The notes under the pieces were generated by a model. That model worked only from the letters and a program-made list of their open reading frames with translations, searched no databases and had not been told where the DNA came from. Below, piece after piece: positions 1 through 11,164 of a stretch of DNA of 64,000 nucleotides; positions within the stretch are counted from its first letter, which is position 1; each line of letters begins with the position of its first letter. The position numbers and the translations under genes are program-made. The stretch is from NCBI RefSeq assembly GCF_020616555.1, contig NZ_CP085173.1, forward strand, positions 2,863,501 through 2,927,500, in the 5' to 3' direction. Source of the stretch: Streptomyces longhuiensis (GTDB lineage: Bacteria; Actinomycetota; Actinomycetes; Streptomycetales; Streptomycetaceae).

Positions 1-10
1 AGCGCAGCAG

Positions 11-1846
11 ATGACCGACCAGACGACGCCGGGGCCCGCCCCGACGGCCCGCCCCGTACCCCCCGTCGCCCACACGGGAACCGGCGCCCCGGCCCCCACG
101 ACCGCCACCCTTGGCGTCTCCGCCGCAGCTGTCTCCACGGCGGACGCCACTGGCACCAGGGTCCCCGGCATCGCAGTCCCCACGGGCACCGCGCTCCCGG
201 CGGGCACCACCGCCACCCCGGGCGCCACCGGCGCCGCCGGCGCCGCCGCCTCCGACGCAACCGTTCCCACGGCGGGCATCGCCACCCCGGGTACCACCAC
301 CCCGGGCGCACCGGGCACCAGCACTTGCCTCCCTATAAGCACCACACTTCCGGCGAGCACCGCCCCCACCGCCCCCACCCCCACCGCGGGCACCACCGCC
401 AGCCCGGGAGCACCGGGCACCCCAGGCACCACCACCCCAGGCGCACCAGGCACCACCCCCACCCCAGGCACCGCGACCCCCAGCACCGACCTCCCCGCAG
501 GCACCGCCCTCAGCGTCGTCCTCCCCACGACTACCGCCCCCACCCCCACAGCGGCCCCCACCCCCACCCCCGCAAGCCGGCGGCGGGTGAACTTCACGCT
601 TGCCAGCGCCGCGCTCTTCATGTTCTTCGTGACCTGGTCACTGTCCTGGTCGCTGTTCTCGATCTGGCTCACCCAGGACATCGGCCTCTCCGCGGGCCGT
701 AGTTCCCTCGTCATCAGTGCCAACGCCGTCGGCTGCCTGCTGACCATGCCCCTCTACGGCTACGTCCAGGACAAACTGGGCCTGCGCAAGAACCTCCTGT
801 ACTGGATCGGCGGCCTGATGCTGCTGGTCGGCCCCATGTACATCTATGTCTACGGGCCCCTGCTCAAGACCCACTTCGCGCTCGGCCTCGTCGTCGGCTC
901 CGTCTATCTGGCCATGGCCTTCGCGGTCGCCGTCGCCACTCTGGAGAGCTACACCGAACGGCTCGGCCGCTTCCACGGCTTCGAGTTCGGCCGGGCCCGC
1001 ATGTTCGGCTCGCTGGGCTGGGCCGCCGCGACATTCTTCGCCGGGCGACTGTTCAACATCGACCCCGAGCTCAACTTCTGGGCGGCGTCCGTCTCCGCCG
1101 CCGTCTTCGTCGCCCTCATCGCCGCGATCCGAGTCACGGACGGCCGTCGCTCCGCCGCCGTGGACGCCGCCGCCTCGTCGGTCTCGCTCACCGACGTGCG
1201 TTCCCTGCTGCGCTATCCGGCGTTCTGGGGGCTGCTGCTCTTCGTGGTCGCGGTGACGGCGACGTACAACACGTACGACCAGATGTTCCCCTCGTACTTC
1301 TCGTCGCTCTTCGGCACCAAGGCCGAGGGCAACCAGATGTACAGCGACCTGAACTCCTTCCAGGTCTTCCTGGAAGCCGGCGGCATGGCCCTCGCGCCGT
1401 TCCTCGTCAACCGGCTCGGCCCGAAGCGGTCACTGCTCCTGTCCGGCTTCGTCATGGCGACCCGCATCGGCCTCTCCGGCCTGGTCACCGACCCCATGGC
1501 GATCTCGGCGGTCAAGCTGATGCACGCGGCCGAGCTGCCGATCATGCTGATCGCGATCTTCAAGTACATCAACCGGCACTTCGAGTCCCGCCTGTCGTCC
1601 TCGATCTATCTGGTCGGCTTCCAGCTCGCGGCGCAGCTCGGCGCGGCGATCATCTCCCCGCTGGCCGGCATCGGCTACGACAGCCTCGGCTTCGCGCCCA
1701 CCTATCTGCTCATGGCGGCGATGGTCGCCGCGTTCACCGCCGTCTCCGTCGCCACGCTGCGTCCCGACGCGAAGGGTCTGCCCGAGTCGGTCCCGGACGT
1801 GCCCGCTTCCGGCCGGGGCGCTGTGCCCGAGCCCGCGAGCCTCTAG
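11..1846 (+). CDS. cscB: Sucrose/oligosaccharide:H+ symporter (LacY/CscB family) with long Pro/Thr-rich N-terminus
   Basis: An inner-membrane MFS permease of the oligosaccharide:proton symporter family. Residues from about 193 onward form a complete 12-helix LacY-type transporter. The LacY signature FEFGRARMFG is present, as are an upstream Glu in LESYTER (like E126), an Arg in MATRI (like R302), and the His/Glu pair in LMHAAEL (like H322/E325). The stretch LNSFQVFLEA matches sucrose permease CscB better than LacY. The fructokinase downstream supports sucrose or a fructoside as substrate. The first 192 residues are a low-complexity Pro/Thr/Ala/Gly segment with repeated PGTTTPGAPGT units and no homology I recognise. 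A GTG at 587 would start directly at the transporter domain, but no good ribosome site precedes it. The region upstream of base 11 is outside the window, so the start is unverified. Confidence 0.85.
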   Translation: MTDQTTPGPAPTARPVPPVAHTGTGAPAPTTATLGVSAAAVSTADATGTRVPGIAVPTGTALPAGTTATPGATGAAGAAASDATVPTAGIATPGTTTPGAPGTSTCLPISTTLPASTAPTAPTPTAGTTASPGAPGTPGTTTPGAPGTTPTPGTATPSTDLPAGTALSVVLPTTTAPTPTAAPTPTPASRRRVNFTLASAALFMFFVTWSLSWSLFSIWLTQDIGLSAGRSSLVISANAVGCLLTMPLYGYVQDKLGLRKNLLYWIGGLMLLVGPMYIYVYGPLLKTHFALGLVVGSVYLAMAFAVAVATLESYTERLGRFHGFEFGRARMFGSLGWAAATFFAGRLFNIDPELNFWAASVSAAVFVALIAAIRVTDGRRSAAVDAAASSVSLTDVRSLLRYPAFWGLLLFVVAVTATYNTYDQMFPSYFSSLFGTKAEGNQMYSDLNSFQVFLEAGGMALAPFLVNRLGPKRSLLLSGFVMATRIGLSGLVTDPMAISAVKLMHAAELPIMLIAIFKYINRHFESRLSSSIYLVGFQLAAQLGAAIISPLAGIGYDSLGFAPTYLLMAAMVAAFTAVSVATLRPDAKGLPESVPDVPASGRGAVPEPASL

Positions 1847-1933
1847 CCTGTGCCTCGCCCCCTGCAGCACCTCCCATCCACCGCACGGCCGCACTCCCCA
1901 CCGCTCCACAGTTCAGCCCGAAAGGAACCACCC

Positions 1934-2860
1934 GTGATAGTCGTCGCCGGAGAGGCCCTGATCGACCTCGTGCCGCAGGGCGGGGCCGCCGATGACGGTG
2001 GCGACCTGCCCGCGCTCGCGCCCCGGCTCGGCGGCGGCCCCTTCAACACCGCGGTGGCCGTCGGCCGGCTCGGCTCCCCCGTGGCCTTCTGCTCACGGGT
2101 CTCCCGCGACGCGTTCGGCGAGGCACTGCTCGGCGGACTCGCGCGGGCCGGCGTGGACGTGTCGTACGTCCAGCGGGGCGACGAACCGACGACGCTGGCC
2201 GTCGCGTCGATCGCCGCGGACGGCTCGGCCGGTTACTCGTTCTACGTCGAGGGCACGGCCGACCGGCTCTTCTCCGCGCCCGACCGGCTTCCGCCGGGCA
2301 CGCGCGCGGTGTCGTTCGGCACGTGCTCGCTGGTTCTGGAGCCGGGCGCGAGCGCGTACGAGGAGCTGATGCGGTCGGCCTCGGCCCAGGGCGTGTTCAC
2401 CGCACTCGACCCGAACATCCGGGCCGGCCTCATCCCCGACCCGGACGCGTACCGGGCGCGCTTCAAGAGCTGGCTCCCCTCGACCGGCCTGCTCAAGCTG
2501 TCCGAGGAGGACGCGCAGTGGCTGGGCGGCACCCCCCAGGAGTGGCTGGCCTCGGGTCCCGCGGCCGTCGTGATCACGCGGGGCGGCGACGGCCTGACGG
2601 TCTTCACACGGGGCGGCGCGCGGTACGACGTACCGGGTGAGCGCATCGACGTCGTCGACACGATCGGCGCGGGCGACACCGTGAACGCGGCGCTGCTGCA
2701 CGGTCTGGCCGCGTGGGACGCGCTGTCCGTGGAGGCGGTGGCGGGCCTCGCCGAGGACGCGTGGCACCGGCTGCTGCGGTTCGCCGCGCGCGCCGCCGCG
2801 GTCACCTGCTCGCGAGCCGGCGCCGAGCCCCCTTACTTGTCCGAACTCCCGCCGCTGTAG
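1934..2860 (+). CDS. Fructokinase, PfkB family carbohydrate kinase
   Basis: A cytosolic ATP-dependent sugar kinase of 308 aa, the usual ribokinase-family size. The N-terminus MIVVAGEALIDLVPQ and the early Gly-Gly-Gly-Pro sugar-binding motif are typical of fructokinases. The C-terminal PfkB signature DTIGAGDTVNAALLHG contains the catalytic Asp. The GTG at 1934 is chosen because GAAAGGA lies just upstream and family homology begins there; longer readings of the frame add an unrelated leader. It lies 87 bases downstream of the symporter on the same strand, so import and phosphorylation of fructose or a sucrose product are probably co-expressed. Confidence 0.88.
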   Translation: MIVVAGEALIDLVPQGGAADDGGDLPALAPRLGGGPFNTAVAVGRLGSPVAFCSRVSRDAFGEALLGGLARAGVDVSYVQRGDEPTTLAVASIAADGSAGYSFYVEGTADRLFSAPDRLPPGTRAVSFGTCSLVLEPGASAYEELMRSASAQGVFTALDPNIRAGLIPDPDAYRARFKSWLPSTGLLKLSEEDAQWLGGTPQEWLASGPAAVVITRGGDGLTVFTRGGARYDVPGERIDVVDTIGAGDTVNAALLHGLAAWDALSVEAVAGLAEDAWHRLLRFAARAAAVTCSRAGAEPPYLSELPPL

Positions 2861-2902
2861 GGGCCGTTCACCTGCCTCGGTGAGCCGTGCGCGCCCCGCC
2901 GG

Positions 2903-3300
2903 TCACCCGTTGACCGCGCGCAGTGCCCCCGGCCTGCGGCCGCTGAGCCGGTCGAGGGCGGCCGCCGTGGCGTCGTCGGCCGGGAGGTGAACGACGAGGC
3001 GCCGGGCGTCGGCCTCGGGCATGGCCGGCGTCTCGTACGCCAGGCGGAGTGTGCCGGCCTCGGGGTGCGCGACGACGTCCGCACCGGTGCGACGGGGCAG
3101 GGAGGGGACAGCGGCGAGCCGGTCGGCGAAGGGCGCCCCCGCGGTGACGGTCAGTTCGTCGACGAGCGCGACGACATCCACACCGGCGCGACGAGGCAGG
3201 GAAGGGACAGCGGCGAGCCGGTCGGCGAAGGGCGCCCCCGCGGTGACGGTCAGTTCGTCGACGAGCGCGACGACGTGCGGGTCGTAAATCGCGGCCCCGT
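2903..3300 (-). pseudogene. Remnant of an XRE-family regulator (C-terminal ligand-binding part), internally duplicated
   Basis: On the minus strand the frame ends in a segment typical of MmyB-like C-terminal domains of Streptomyces HTH regulators: RHP-like HPEAGTLRLAYET, then RRLVVHLPADDATAAALDRL and GRRPGALRAV. No HTH domain or earlier part of the protein remains upstream. A 33-residue segment (LVDELTVTAGAPFADRLAAV and flanks) is present twice because of a 99-bp tandem duplication. Upstream the homology appears to switch frames, with plausible regulator-like residues (LALRLDELHV) one frame away, which suggests at least one frameshift plus truncation. The largest ATG/GTG-started piece covers 2903..3181. 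The family assignment is from memory of homologous C-termini. Confidence 0.6.
3071..3268. repeat. Two tandem 99-bp direct repeats
   Basis: Copy 1 is 3071-3169 and copy 2 is 3170-3268. They differ at only a few positions (for example gtccgcaccggtg against atccacaccggcg near the start). The period is a multiple of three, so the duplication is in frame within the regulator remnant. Near-identity suggests a recent event. Confidence 0.93.
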
Positions 3301-3377
3301 GCCCGAGGTGGGAGACCTGCTCAGCTGGACATGCAGTTCGTCGAGCCGCAGTGCCAGGGTGGCTGACAGATGAACGC

Positions 3378-3412
3378 CCGGCGCCCCACGGGGAGTTCCC
3401 GTGGGGCGCCGG
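3378..3412. terminator. Strong hairpin downstream of uvrA
   Basis: A perfect 15-bp inverted repeat (3378-3392 with 3398-3412) and a 5-nt loop. It lies about 32 bases beyond the uvrA stop codon and probably ends uvrA transcription. On the plus strand it is followed by the T-rich stretch ttgttctc. Confidence 0.8.
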
Positions 3413-3444
3413 TTGTTCTCCGTCCGGTCGCGGACCGCCCGCGC

Positions 3445-6510
<3,066 letters not shown>

Positions 6511-6653
6511 GCCGGTCCGCACCTTTCTTGAGAGAAGCAACAGGGGCGGGGCCCCTGTCTTTCGAGACTAGGGGGGCCACCGTCAGCGATGGACTGTTTT
6601 CCATGGTTGGTAACAAACCCGGACCACCAAGAATGCCCGATGCCGCCACCGAG

Positions 6654-6673
6654 CTTATAGCACGTACATTCGA
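6654..6673 (-). promoter_or_regulatory. Probable uvrA promoter -10 with overlapping LexA/SOS box
   Basis: Read on the minus strand, TATAAG (6654-6659) is a plausible -10. It overlaps TCGAATGTACGTGCTA (6658-6673), which resembles the actinobacterial SOS operator TCGAAC-N4-GTTCGA (9 of 12 conserved bases). uvrA is a known SOS gene in actinobacteria. The second half-site is imperfect, so the box is tentative. Confidence 0.5.
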
Positions 6674-6695
6674 TTTCTGGTCTCGGTAGGCCGCC

Positions 6696-6724
6696 TTCAC
6701 CCGATCGAGTGGCGGCGCTATCGT
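6696..6724 (+). promoter_or_regulatory. Promoter for a leaderless transcript of the gene at 6732
   Basis: TTCACC (-35, 6696-6701), a 17-nt spacer and TATCGT (-10, 6719-6724). The ATG at 6732 follows the -10 by seven bases and has no ribosome site, so the mRNA is expected to start at or next to the start codon. Confidence 0.6.
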
Positions 6725-6731
6725 CTGCGCC

Positions 6732-7421
6732 ATGAGCGATCATGTGCGCGACCTGGCCTCTGTACGTGAAGCGACCGACCGGCTCCTCACCGCTGTCGGC
6801 ACGTTGGACAACGCGGCTGTGGCCGAGTCGTCACGGCTTCCCGGCTGGACCCGGGGCCACGTCCTCGCCCACCTCGCCCGTAACGCGGACGCCCTCGCGA
6901 ACGTCCTCGCGGGCCGGCCCATGTACCCGAGCGCCGAGGCGCGCGACGCGGACATCGAGCGGGACGCCCCGCGCGACCTCCGCGAGCAGCTCGAGGACCT
7001 GCGGACCAGCGCCGCCGGATTCGAGGCCCGGGCCGAGGTCCCGTCCGACTGGACGCGCACGGTCGAGCTGCGCAACGGCGTCAAGGACTCCGCCTCCCGG
7101 ATCCCCTTCCGGCGCTGGGTCGAGGTCGACCTGCACCACGTCGACCTCGGGATCGGATACGACCTGGAGGATCTGCCGGCGGAGTTCGTCGAGCGGGAGA
7201 TCGACTTCCTCGCCGAGCGCTTCGCGGGGCACCCCGCCATGCCGTCGACCGGCCTCAAGTCGGACGGCGGCCTGGTGTGGACGACAGGCGGCGGCGCCGG
7301 AACGGGTCCGGTCGGTGTCGCGGGCCCAGCCCCGGAGCTGCTCGGCTGGCTCTCCGGGCGGCGCGACGGCTCCGGGCTCACCGTCGAAGGCGGACAGCTG
7401 CCTGTCGTACCCCCGCTATAG
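6732..7421 (+). CDS. Maleylpyruvate isomerase family mycothiol-dependent enzyme (DinB-like)
   Basis: A 229-aa cytosolic protein of the DinB/MDMPI superfamily, which includes mycothiol-dependent maleylpyruvate isomerase and mycothiol S-transferases. The N-terminal four-helix bundle carries the typical SRLPGWTRGHVLAHLARNADAL, with the metal-ligand His in HVLAH. A second ligand region is RRWVEVDLHHVDLGIGYD. The C-terminal part, with EFVEREIDFLAERF, matches the MDMPI C-terminal domain. The exact substrate cannot be read from the sequence. It is divergent from uvrA and probably leaderless. The downstream MBL gene follows after nine bases. Confidence 0.85.
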   Translation: MSDHVRDLASVREATDRLLTAVGTLDNAAVAESSRLPGWTRGHVLAHLARNADALANVLAGRPMYPSAEARDADIERDAPRDLREQLEDLRTSAAGFEARAEVPSDWTRTVELRNGVKDSASRIPFRRWVEVDLHHVDLGIGYDLEDLPAEFVEREIDFLAERFAGHPAMPSTGLKSDGGLVWTTGGGAGTGPVGVAGPAPELLGWLSGRRDGSGLTVEGGQLPVVPPL

Positions 7422-7430
7422 GCTGAGTCC

Positions 7431-8087
7431 ATGACGTACAGCGGAGCGGTGAAGGTCGGCGGCCCGGCGGATGTGCACGAGCTGCAGAACCTGATGATCT
7501 CCAAGGTCGCGGTCGGCGCGATGAACAACAACGCGTATCTGCTGCGCTGCCGCGCCACCGGCGAGCAGCTCCTCATCGACGCGGCCGCCGACGCGGAGAC
7601 CCTGCTGACCCTGATCGGGGACGACGGCATCGCGTCCGTCGTCACGACGCATCAGCACGGCGACCACTGGCAGGCACTCGCCCAGGTCGTGGAGGTCACG
7701 GGCCCCCGTACGTACGCGGGCCGTTACGACGCGGAGGGCATCCCGGTCCCCACGGACGTGCTCGTGGAGGACGGGGACACGATCACCGTGGGCCGGGTCT
7801 CGCTGACCGCCCGGCACCTGGTCGGTCACACGCCCGGATCGATCGCCCTCGTCTACGACGACCCGCACGGCCACCCCCACGTCTTCACCGGAGACTGCCT
7901 GTTCCCGGGCGGCGTGGGGAACACGTGGAAGGACCCGAAGGCCTTCACGAGCCTGATCGACGACGTCGAGTCGAAGATCTTCGGCGAGCTCCCCGACGAG
8001 ACGTGGGTCTACCCCGGGCACGGGAACGACACGACGCTCGGCGCCGAGCGGCCGCATCTGCCGGAGTGGCGCGAGCGCGGCTGGTGA
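7431..8087 (+). CDS. MBL-fold metallo-hydrolase (glyoxalase II-like)
   Basis: A 218-aa metallo-beta-lactamase-fold hydrolase. The zinc ligands are visible: H74, H76, D78 and H79 in THQHGDHW, then H133 in GHTPGS, D155 in FTGDCLF and H197 in YPGHGND. These give two complete metal sites like glyoxalase II. The substrate is unknown; next to a mycothiol-dependent enzyme, a thioester or mycothiol conjugate is a reasonable guess. TAGGCT at 7419-7424 lies six bases before the ATG, so it may have its own leaderless start as well as read-through from upstream. Confidence 0.88.
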   Translation: MTYSGAVKVGGPADVHELQNLMISKVAVGAMNNNAYLLRCRATGEQLLIDAAADAETLLTLIGDDGIASVVTTHQHGDHWQALAQVVEVTGPRTYAGRYDAEGIPVPTDVLVEDGDTITVGRVSLTARHLVGHTPGSIALVYDDPHGHPHVFTGDCLFPGGVGNTWKDPKAFTSLIDDVESKIFGELPDETWVYPGHGNDTTLGAERPHLPEWRERGW

Positions 8088-8091
8088 GTCA

Positions 8092-8112
8092 ACGCCCGGC
8101 CGTGCCGGGCGT
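8092..8112. terminator. Bidirectional hairpin between convergent MBL gene and aroQ
   Basis: ACGCCCGGC and GCCGGGCGT form a 9-bp perfect stem with a 3-nt loop, directly after the MBL stop codon and facing the end of aroQ. Confidence 0.7.
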
Positions 8113-8145
8113 GTTCACTCCACGGAGCACGAGAGTCCGGCGGTA

Positions 8146-8619
8146 CTAGACCGTGGCCACGCCTGGCTCGGCCAGGGCCGCCACCCGCTCCACCGCGAAC
8201 GCGTACCCCTGGACCCCGCATCCGGCGATCACGCCGTCGGCCCTGAGGGACACGTAGGAGTGGTGCCTGAACTCCTCGCGCTGGTGGATGTTGGAGATGT
8301 GGACCTCGATGACGGGCAGGCCGTCGCATGCCTTGAGGGCGTCCAGGATCGCCACCGACGTGTGCGAGTAGGCGGCCGGGTTGATCACGATGCCCACGTG
8401 GTTCTGGCGCGCCTCGTGGATCCAGTCCACCAGCTCACCCTCGTGGTTGGACTGCCGGAAGTCGACGCTCCCGCCGTGCACGGCCGCGGCCTTGGCGCAC
8501 AGGGCCTCGACGTCCGCGAGGGTGTCGGACCCGTAGATCTCCGGCTGCCGGCGGCCGAGGAGGTTCAGGTTCGGGCCGTTCAGGACCATGATCGGGGCGT
8601 TGGCGAGGGTGCGGGGCAC
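8146..8619 (-). CDS. aroQ: Type II 3-dehydroquinate dehydratase
   Basis: A shikimate pathway enzyme that dehydrates 3-dehydroquinate to 3-dehydroshikimate. It is 157 aa, the standard type II length, and forms dodecamers in this family. The N-terminal [19 protein letters not shown] contains the lid Arg and catalytic Tyr29. [16 protein letters not shown] carries Asn80, and EVHISN carries His107, with a further Arg nearby. The ATG at 8619 has an AGGGGACC-type site upstream. It sits alone, not in an aro operon. Confidence 0.96.
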   Translation of the reverse strand: MPRTLANAPIMVLNGPNLNLLGRRQPEIYGSDTLADVEALCAKAAAVHGGSVDFRQSNHEGELVDWIHEARQNHVGIVINPAAYSHTSVAILDALKACDGLPVIEVHISNIHQREEFRHHSYVSLRADGVIAGCGVQGYAFAVERVAALAEPGVATV

Positions 8620-8704
8620 AGGGGACCTCCGTGCGTCGGGCGGCTGCTCCCTCTCGGTCTATCACGAGGCGTCACGGCGCTGCCCGGCCGTATCACCGTG
8701 ACCG

Positions 8705-9805
8705 TCACGGCGTGACGGCCAGCTCCACGTACGCGGCGAACACCACGAGGTGGACGCCTCCCTGGAGCGGGGTGGCGCGGCCGGGGACGACGGTCAGCGT
8801 GCTCACCAGCATCGTCAGGACCAGCAGCACCATCTGCGTGGCGCCGAGCCCGAGGACGAGGGGCCCCGACAGCCAGAACGACGCGATGGCGACGGCCGGG
8901 ATGGTCAGTCCGATGCTGGCCATCGCGGAGCCGAGCGCGAGGTTGAGGCTCGTCTGGACGCGGTCACGGCGGGCCGCGCGCAGGGCCGCGATCGTCTCGG
9001 GCAGCAGGACGAGGAGCGCGATGATCACACCGACGACGGAGTGCGGCATCCCGGCTGCTTCGACGCCCGACTCGATCGTCGGTGACACGCCTTTGGCGAG
9101 GCCGACGACGGCGACGAGGGCGAGTCCGAGAAAGCCGAGGCTGATCAGGGCGGTGCGGGTGGTGGGCGCGTCCGCGTGGTCGTCGCCGTCGATGACGTTG
9201 CCCTGCTTGGTGATCGGCAGGAAGTAGTCGCGGTGCCGCACGGTCTGGGTCGCCACGAAGATCCCGTACAGGACGAGCGCGGCGGAGGCCGCGAAGATCA
9301 GCTGCGAGGTGGAGAACTCCGGGCCCGGCTTGCTCGTGGTGAACGTCGGCACGACCAGGCAGAGCGTGGCCAGGGTGGCGACCGTGGCGAGCGCGCCGCC
9401 GGTGCCCTCGGACTGGAAGACGGCGACGCGGTGCCGGAACGCGGCGGCGAGCAGACTCAGTCCGACGATGCCGTTGCAGGTGATCATGACGGCGGCGAAG
9501 ACGGTGTCACGGGCCAGCGTGGCACCCTTCTCTCCGCCGTCGACCATGAGGGTGACGATCAGCGCCACTTCGATCACGGTGACGGCGACGGCGAGTACGA
9601 GGGAGCCGAAGGGTTCGCCGACGCGGTGGGCCACCACCTCGGCGTGGTGGACGGCGGCGAGCACGGACGCGGCGAGCACGACGGAGACGACGGCCACGAC
9701 GGCGCCCGGCAGCGAGCGGCCCCAGGTGAACACCAGCAGGACGACCGCCAGGACGGGGACGACGGCCGTCCATTGCGTGACCAGTCTCCGGAGCCCAGCG
9801 ATCAT
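8705..9805 (-). CDS. Calcium/proton antiporter, CaCA family (ChaA/Cax type)
   Basis: A 366-aa membrane protein with about eleven hydrophobic segments in two repeats. The CaCA alpha-repeats are visible as SLVLAVAVTVIEVALIVTLM (N-terminal half, with the key Glu) and VGVIIALLVLLPETIAALRA (C-terminal half, with PETIAAL). The family exchanges cytosolic Ca2+ or Na+/K+ for protons. The ATG at 9805 starts at MIAGLRRLVTQW; the open frame continues far upstream, but that part is only the opposite-frame shadow of terC. It lies downstream of terC, separated by a strong terminator, so it is probably expressed separately. Confidence 0.9.
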   Translation of the reverse strand: MIAGLRRLVTQWTAVVPVLAVVLLVFTWGRSLPGAVVAVVSVVLAASVLAAVHHAEVVAHRVGEPFGSLVLAVAVTVIEVALIVTLMVDGGEKGATLARDTVFAAVMITCNGIVGLSLLAAAFRHRVAVFQSEGTGGALATVATLATLCLVVPTFTTSKPGPEFSTSQLIFAASAALVLYGIFVATQTVRHRDYFLPITKQGNVIDGDDHADAPTTRTALISLGFLGLALVAVVGLAKGVSPTIESGVEAAGMPHSVVGVIIALLVLLPETIAALRAARRDRVQTSLNLALGSAMASIGLTIPAVAIASFWLSGPLVLGLGATQMVLLVLTMLVSTLTVVPGRATPLQGGVHLVVFAAYVELAVTP

Positions 9806-9875
9806 GCCTTCGATGGTGCACCGACGGTGCGGGGGCCGCGACTTCGGGACGGGCACGTGGGCATGGGGCCGAACG

Positions 9876-9916
9876 AGAGAAGGAGCGCGCGGCCGGCAGC
9901 CGCGCGCTCCTTCTCT
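9876..9916. terminator. Very strong hairpin downstream of terC
   Basis: An 18-bp perfect inverted repeat (9876-9893 with 9899-9916) around a 5-nt loop, 30 bases past the terC stop codon. There is no T-run, as is common for Streptomyces terminators. Confidence 0.85.
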
Positions 9917-9945
9917 GTGCCGAGCTCTGTGCCGAGCCGGGCGGG

Positions 9946-10974
9946 TCAGGCCTTGATGCTGTCCTTGCGGGCGCCGTCGGTCGCGCCGCCGTCCTGGTCG
10001 CCGTCGTCCCCACCGTCGAGGGCCTGCTTCTGCGCCTGCTTCTTGGAGGCGATGAGGCTGGCGATGGTGGTGACCGCCAGGACACCACAGATGACGGCCA
10101 GGGAGACCGGGATGGAGATCTCCGGCACGTGCACCCCCGACTCGTGCAGCGCGTGCAGGACGAGCTTCACACCGATGAAGCCGAGGATCACCGACAGGCC
10201 ATAGCTGAGGTAGACCAGCTTCCTGAGGAGTCCGCCGATGAGGAAGTACAGCTGGCGCAGACCCATCAACGCGAACGCGTTGGCCGTGAAGACGATGTAC
10301 GGGTCCTGGGTCAGGCCGAAGATCGCCGGGATCGAGTCCATCGCGAACAGCACGTCGGTCGTGCCGATCGCCAGCATGACGACCATGAGGGGCGTCAGGA
10401 TCCGCTTGCCGTTGACCCGGATGAACAGCTTCGTGCCGTGGTACCGGTCGGCGACGCCGAACTTCTTCTCGATGGACTTGAGGAGGCGGTTCTCCTCGAA
10501 CTCGTCTTCCTCGTCGTCCGACATCGCTTCCTGGATGAGCTTCCAGGCGGTGTAGATGAGGAACGCGCCGAAGATGTAGAAGATCCACGAGAAGTTGGCG
10601 ATGACCGCGGCACCGGCCGCGATGAAGACGGCGCGCAGCACCAGGGCTATCAGCACACCGAACAGCAGGACGCGCTGCTGCAGCTGGGACGGCACCGAGA
10701 ACTTCGCCATGATCAGGATGAAGACGAAGAGGTTGTCGACGCTCAGCGACTTCTCGGTGATGAAGCCGGCGAAGAACTCGCCCGAAGCCTGTGCGTTCCC
10801 CCAGATCAGCAGTCCGACCCCGAAGAGGGCGGCCAGCACGATCCAGACGACCGTCCAGATTCCTGCTTCCTTGATCGATACGTCGTGGGGCTTGCGCCCG
10901 ATGAAGAAGTCGACCGCGATCAGGGCGACCAGACCAAGAATGGTCAGCACCCAAAGGGTCATCGATACGTCCAC
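9946..10974 (-). CDS. TerC/Alx family integral membrane protein (probable Mn2+ exporter)
   Basis: A 342-aa TerC-domain membrane protein with about nine transmembrane helices. The family hallmark acidic segments are present: LIAVDFFIGRKPHDVSIKEA, FITEKSLSVDNLFVF and AIGTTDVLFAMDSIPAIFGL. In E. coli and Bacillus, TerC-type proteins such as Alx and YkoY are linked to manganese homeostasis. Here a yybP-ykoY-like leader precedes the gene, which makes Mn2+ export or metalation of exported proteins the best guess. The tail is Asp/Gly/Lys-rich. The start is GTG at 10974, four bases after GGAGG; ATG at 10962 is the alternative. Confidence 0.92.
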   Translation of the reverse strand: MDVSMTLWVLTILGLVALIAVDFFIGRKPHDVSIKEAGIWTVVWIVLAALFGVGLLIWGNAQASGEFFAGFITEKSLSVDNLFVFILIMAKFSVPSQLQQRVLLFGVLIALVLRAVFIAAGAAVIANFSWIFYIFGAFLIYTAWKLIQEAMSDDEEDEFEENRLLKSIEKKFGVADRYHGTKLFIRVNGKRILTPLMVVMLAIGTTDVLFAMDSIPAIFGLTQDPYIVFTANAFALMGLRQLYFLIGGLLRKLVYLSYGLSVILGFIGVKLVLHALHESGVHVPEISIPVSLAVICGVLAVTTIASLIASKKQAQKQALDGGDDGDQDGGATDGARKDSIKA

Positions 10975-11018
10975 TGCGCCTCCGGCGTCGTACGGCTACT
11001 GATCAGCGTCGTCGCTGC

Positions 11019-11126
11019 CGGAGGTCTCTTCCACCCGGGCGGCCTCAGCTCGCCTCGGGCCGGCGCCCCGGGACCGATGTCGGTCCGTATTGACGGGAAC
11101 GCCGCGTTCGGGAGTACTCCCCTCCG
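11019..11126 (-). ncRNA. Probable yybP-ykoY (manganese) riboswitch in the terC leader
   Basis: On the minus strand the element opens with CGGAGG (11126-11121), which pairs with CCTCCG at 11024-11019 (P1). The 5' side continues as GGGGAGTA, the hallmark Mn2+-binding loop of yybP-ykoY RNAs. The 3' side ends in GAGACC next to P1, again as in the family. Between them lie a GAACG-CGG-CGTTC hairpin, the conserved-looking CCCGTCAATACGG, a GGACCGA/TCGGTCC hairpin and a G/C-rich arm. A promoter would place the transcript start at about 11128, exactly at its 5' end. The gene downstream is terC, the classic yybP-ykoY target. The alignment to the family is by eye. Confidence 0.75.
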
Positions 11127-11134
11127 CTCGTCGG

Positions 11135-11164
11135 AGCCTACGGGAAACACCCATGAAACGTAAA
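11135..11164 (-). promoter_or_regulatory. Promoter of the terC riboswitch transcript
   Basis: On the minus strand TTTACG (-35, 11164-11159), an 18-nt spacer and TAGGCT (-10, 11140-11135). The predicted start is at about 11128, two bases before the riboswitch P1 stem. The upstream sequence is unusually A/T-rich for this genome. Confidence 0.6.

Noticed and set aside
9806..10954. Upstream extension of the antiporter frame through terC
   Set aside because: It is an out-of-frame reading of terC; homology begins at the ATG at 9805.
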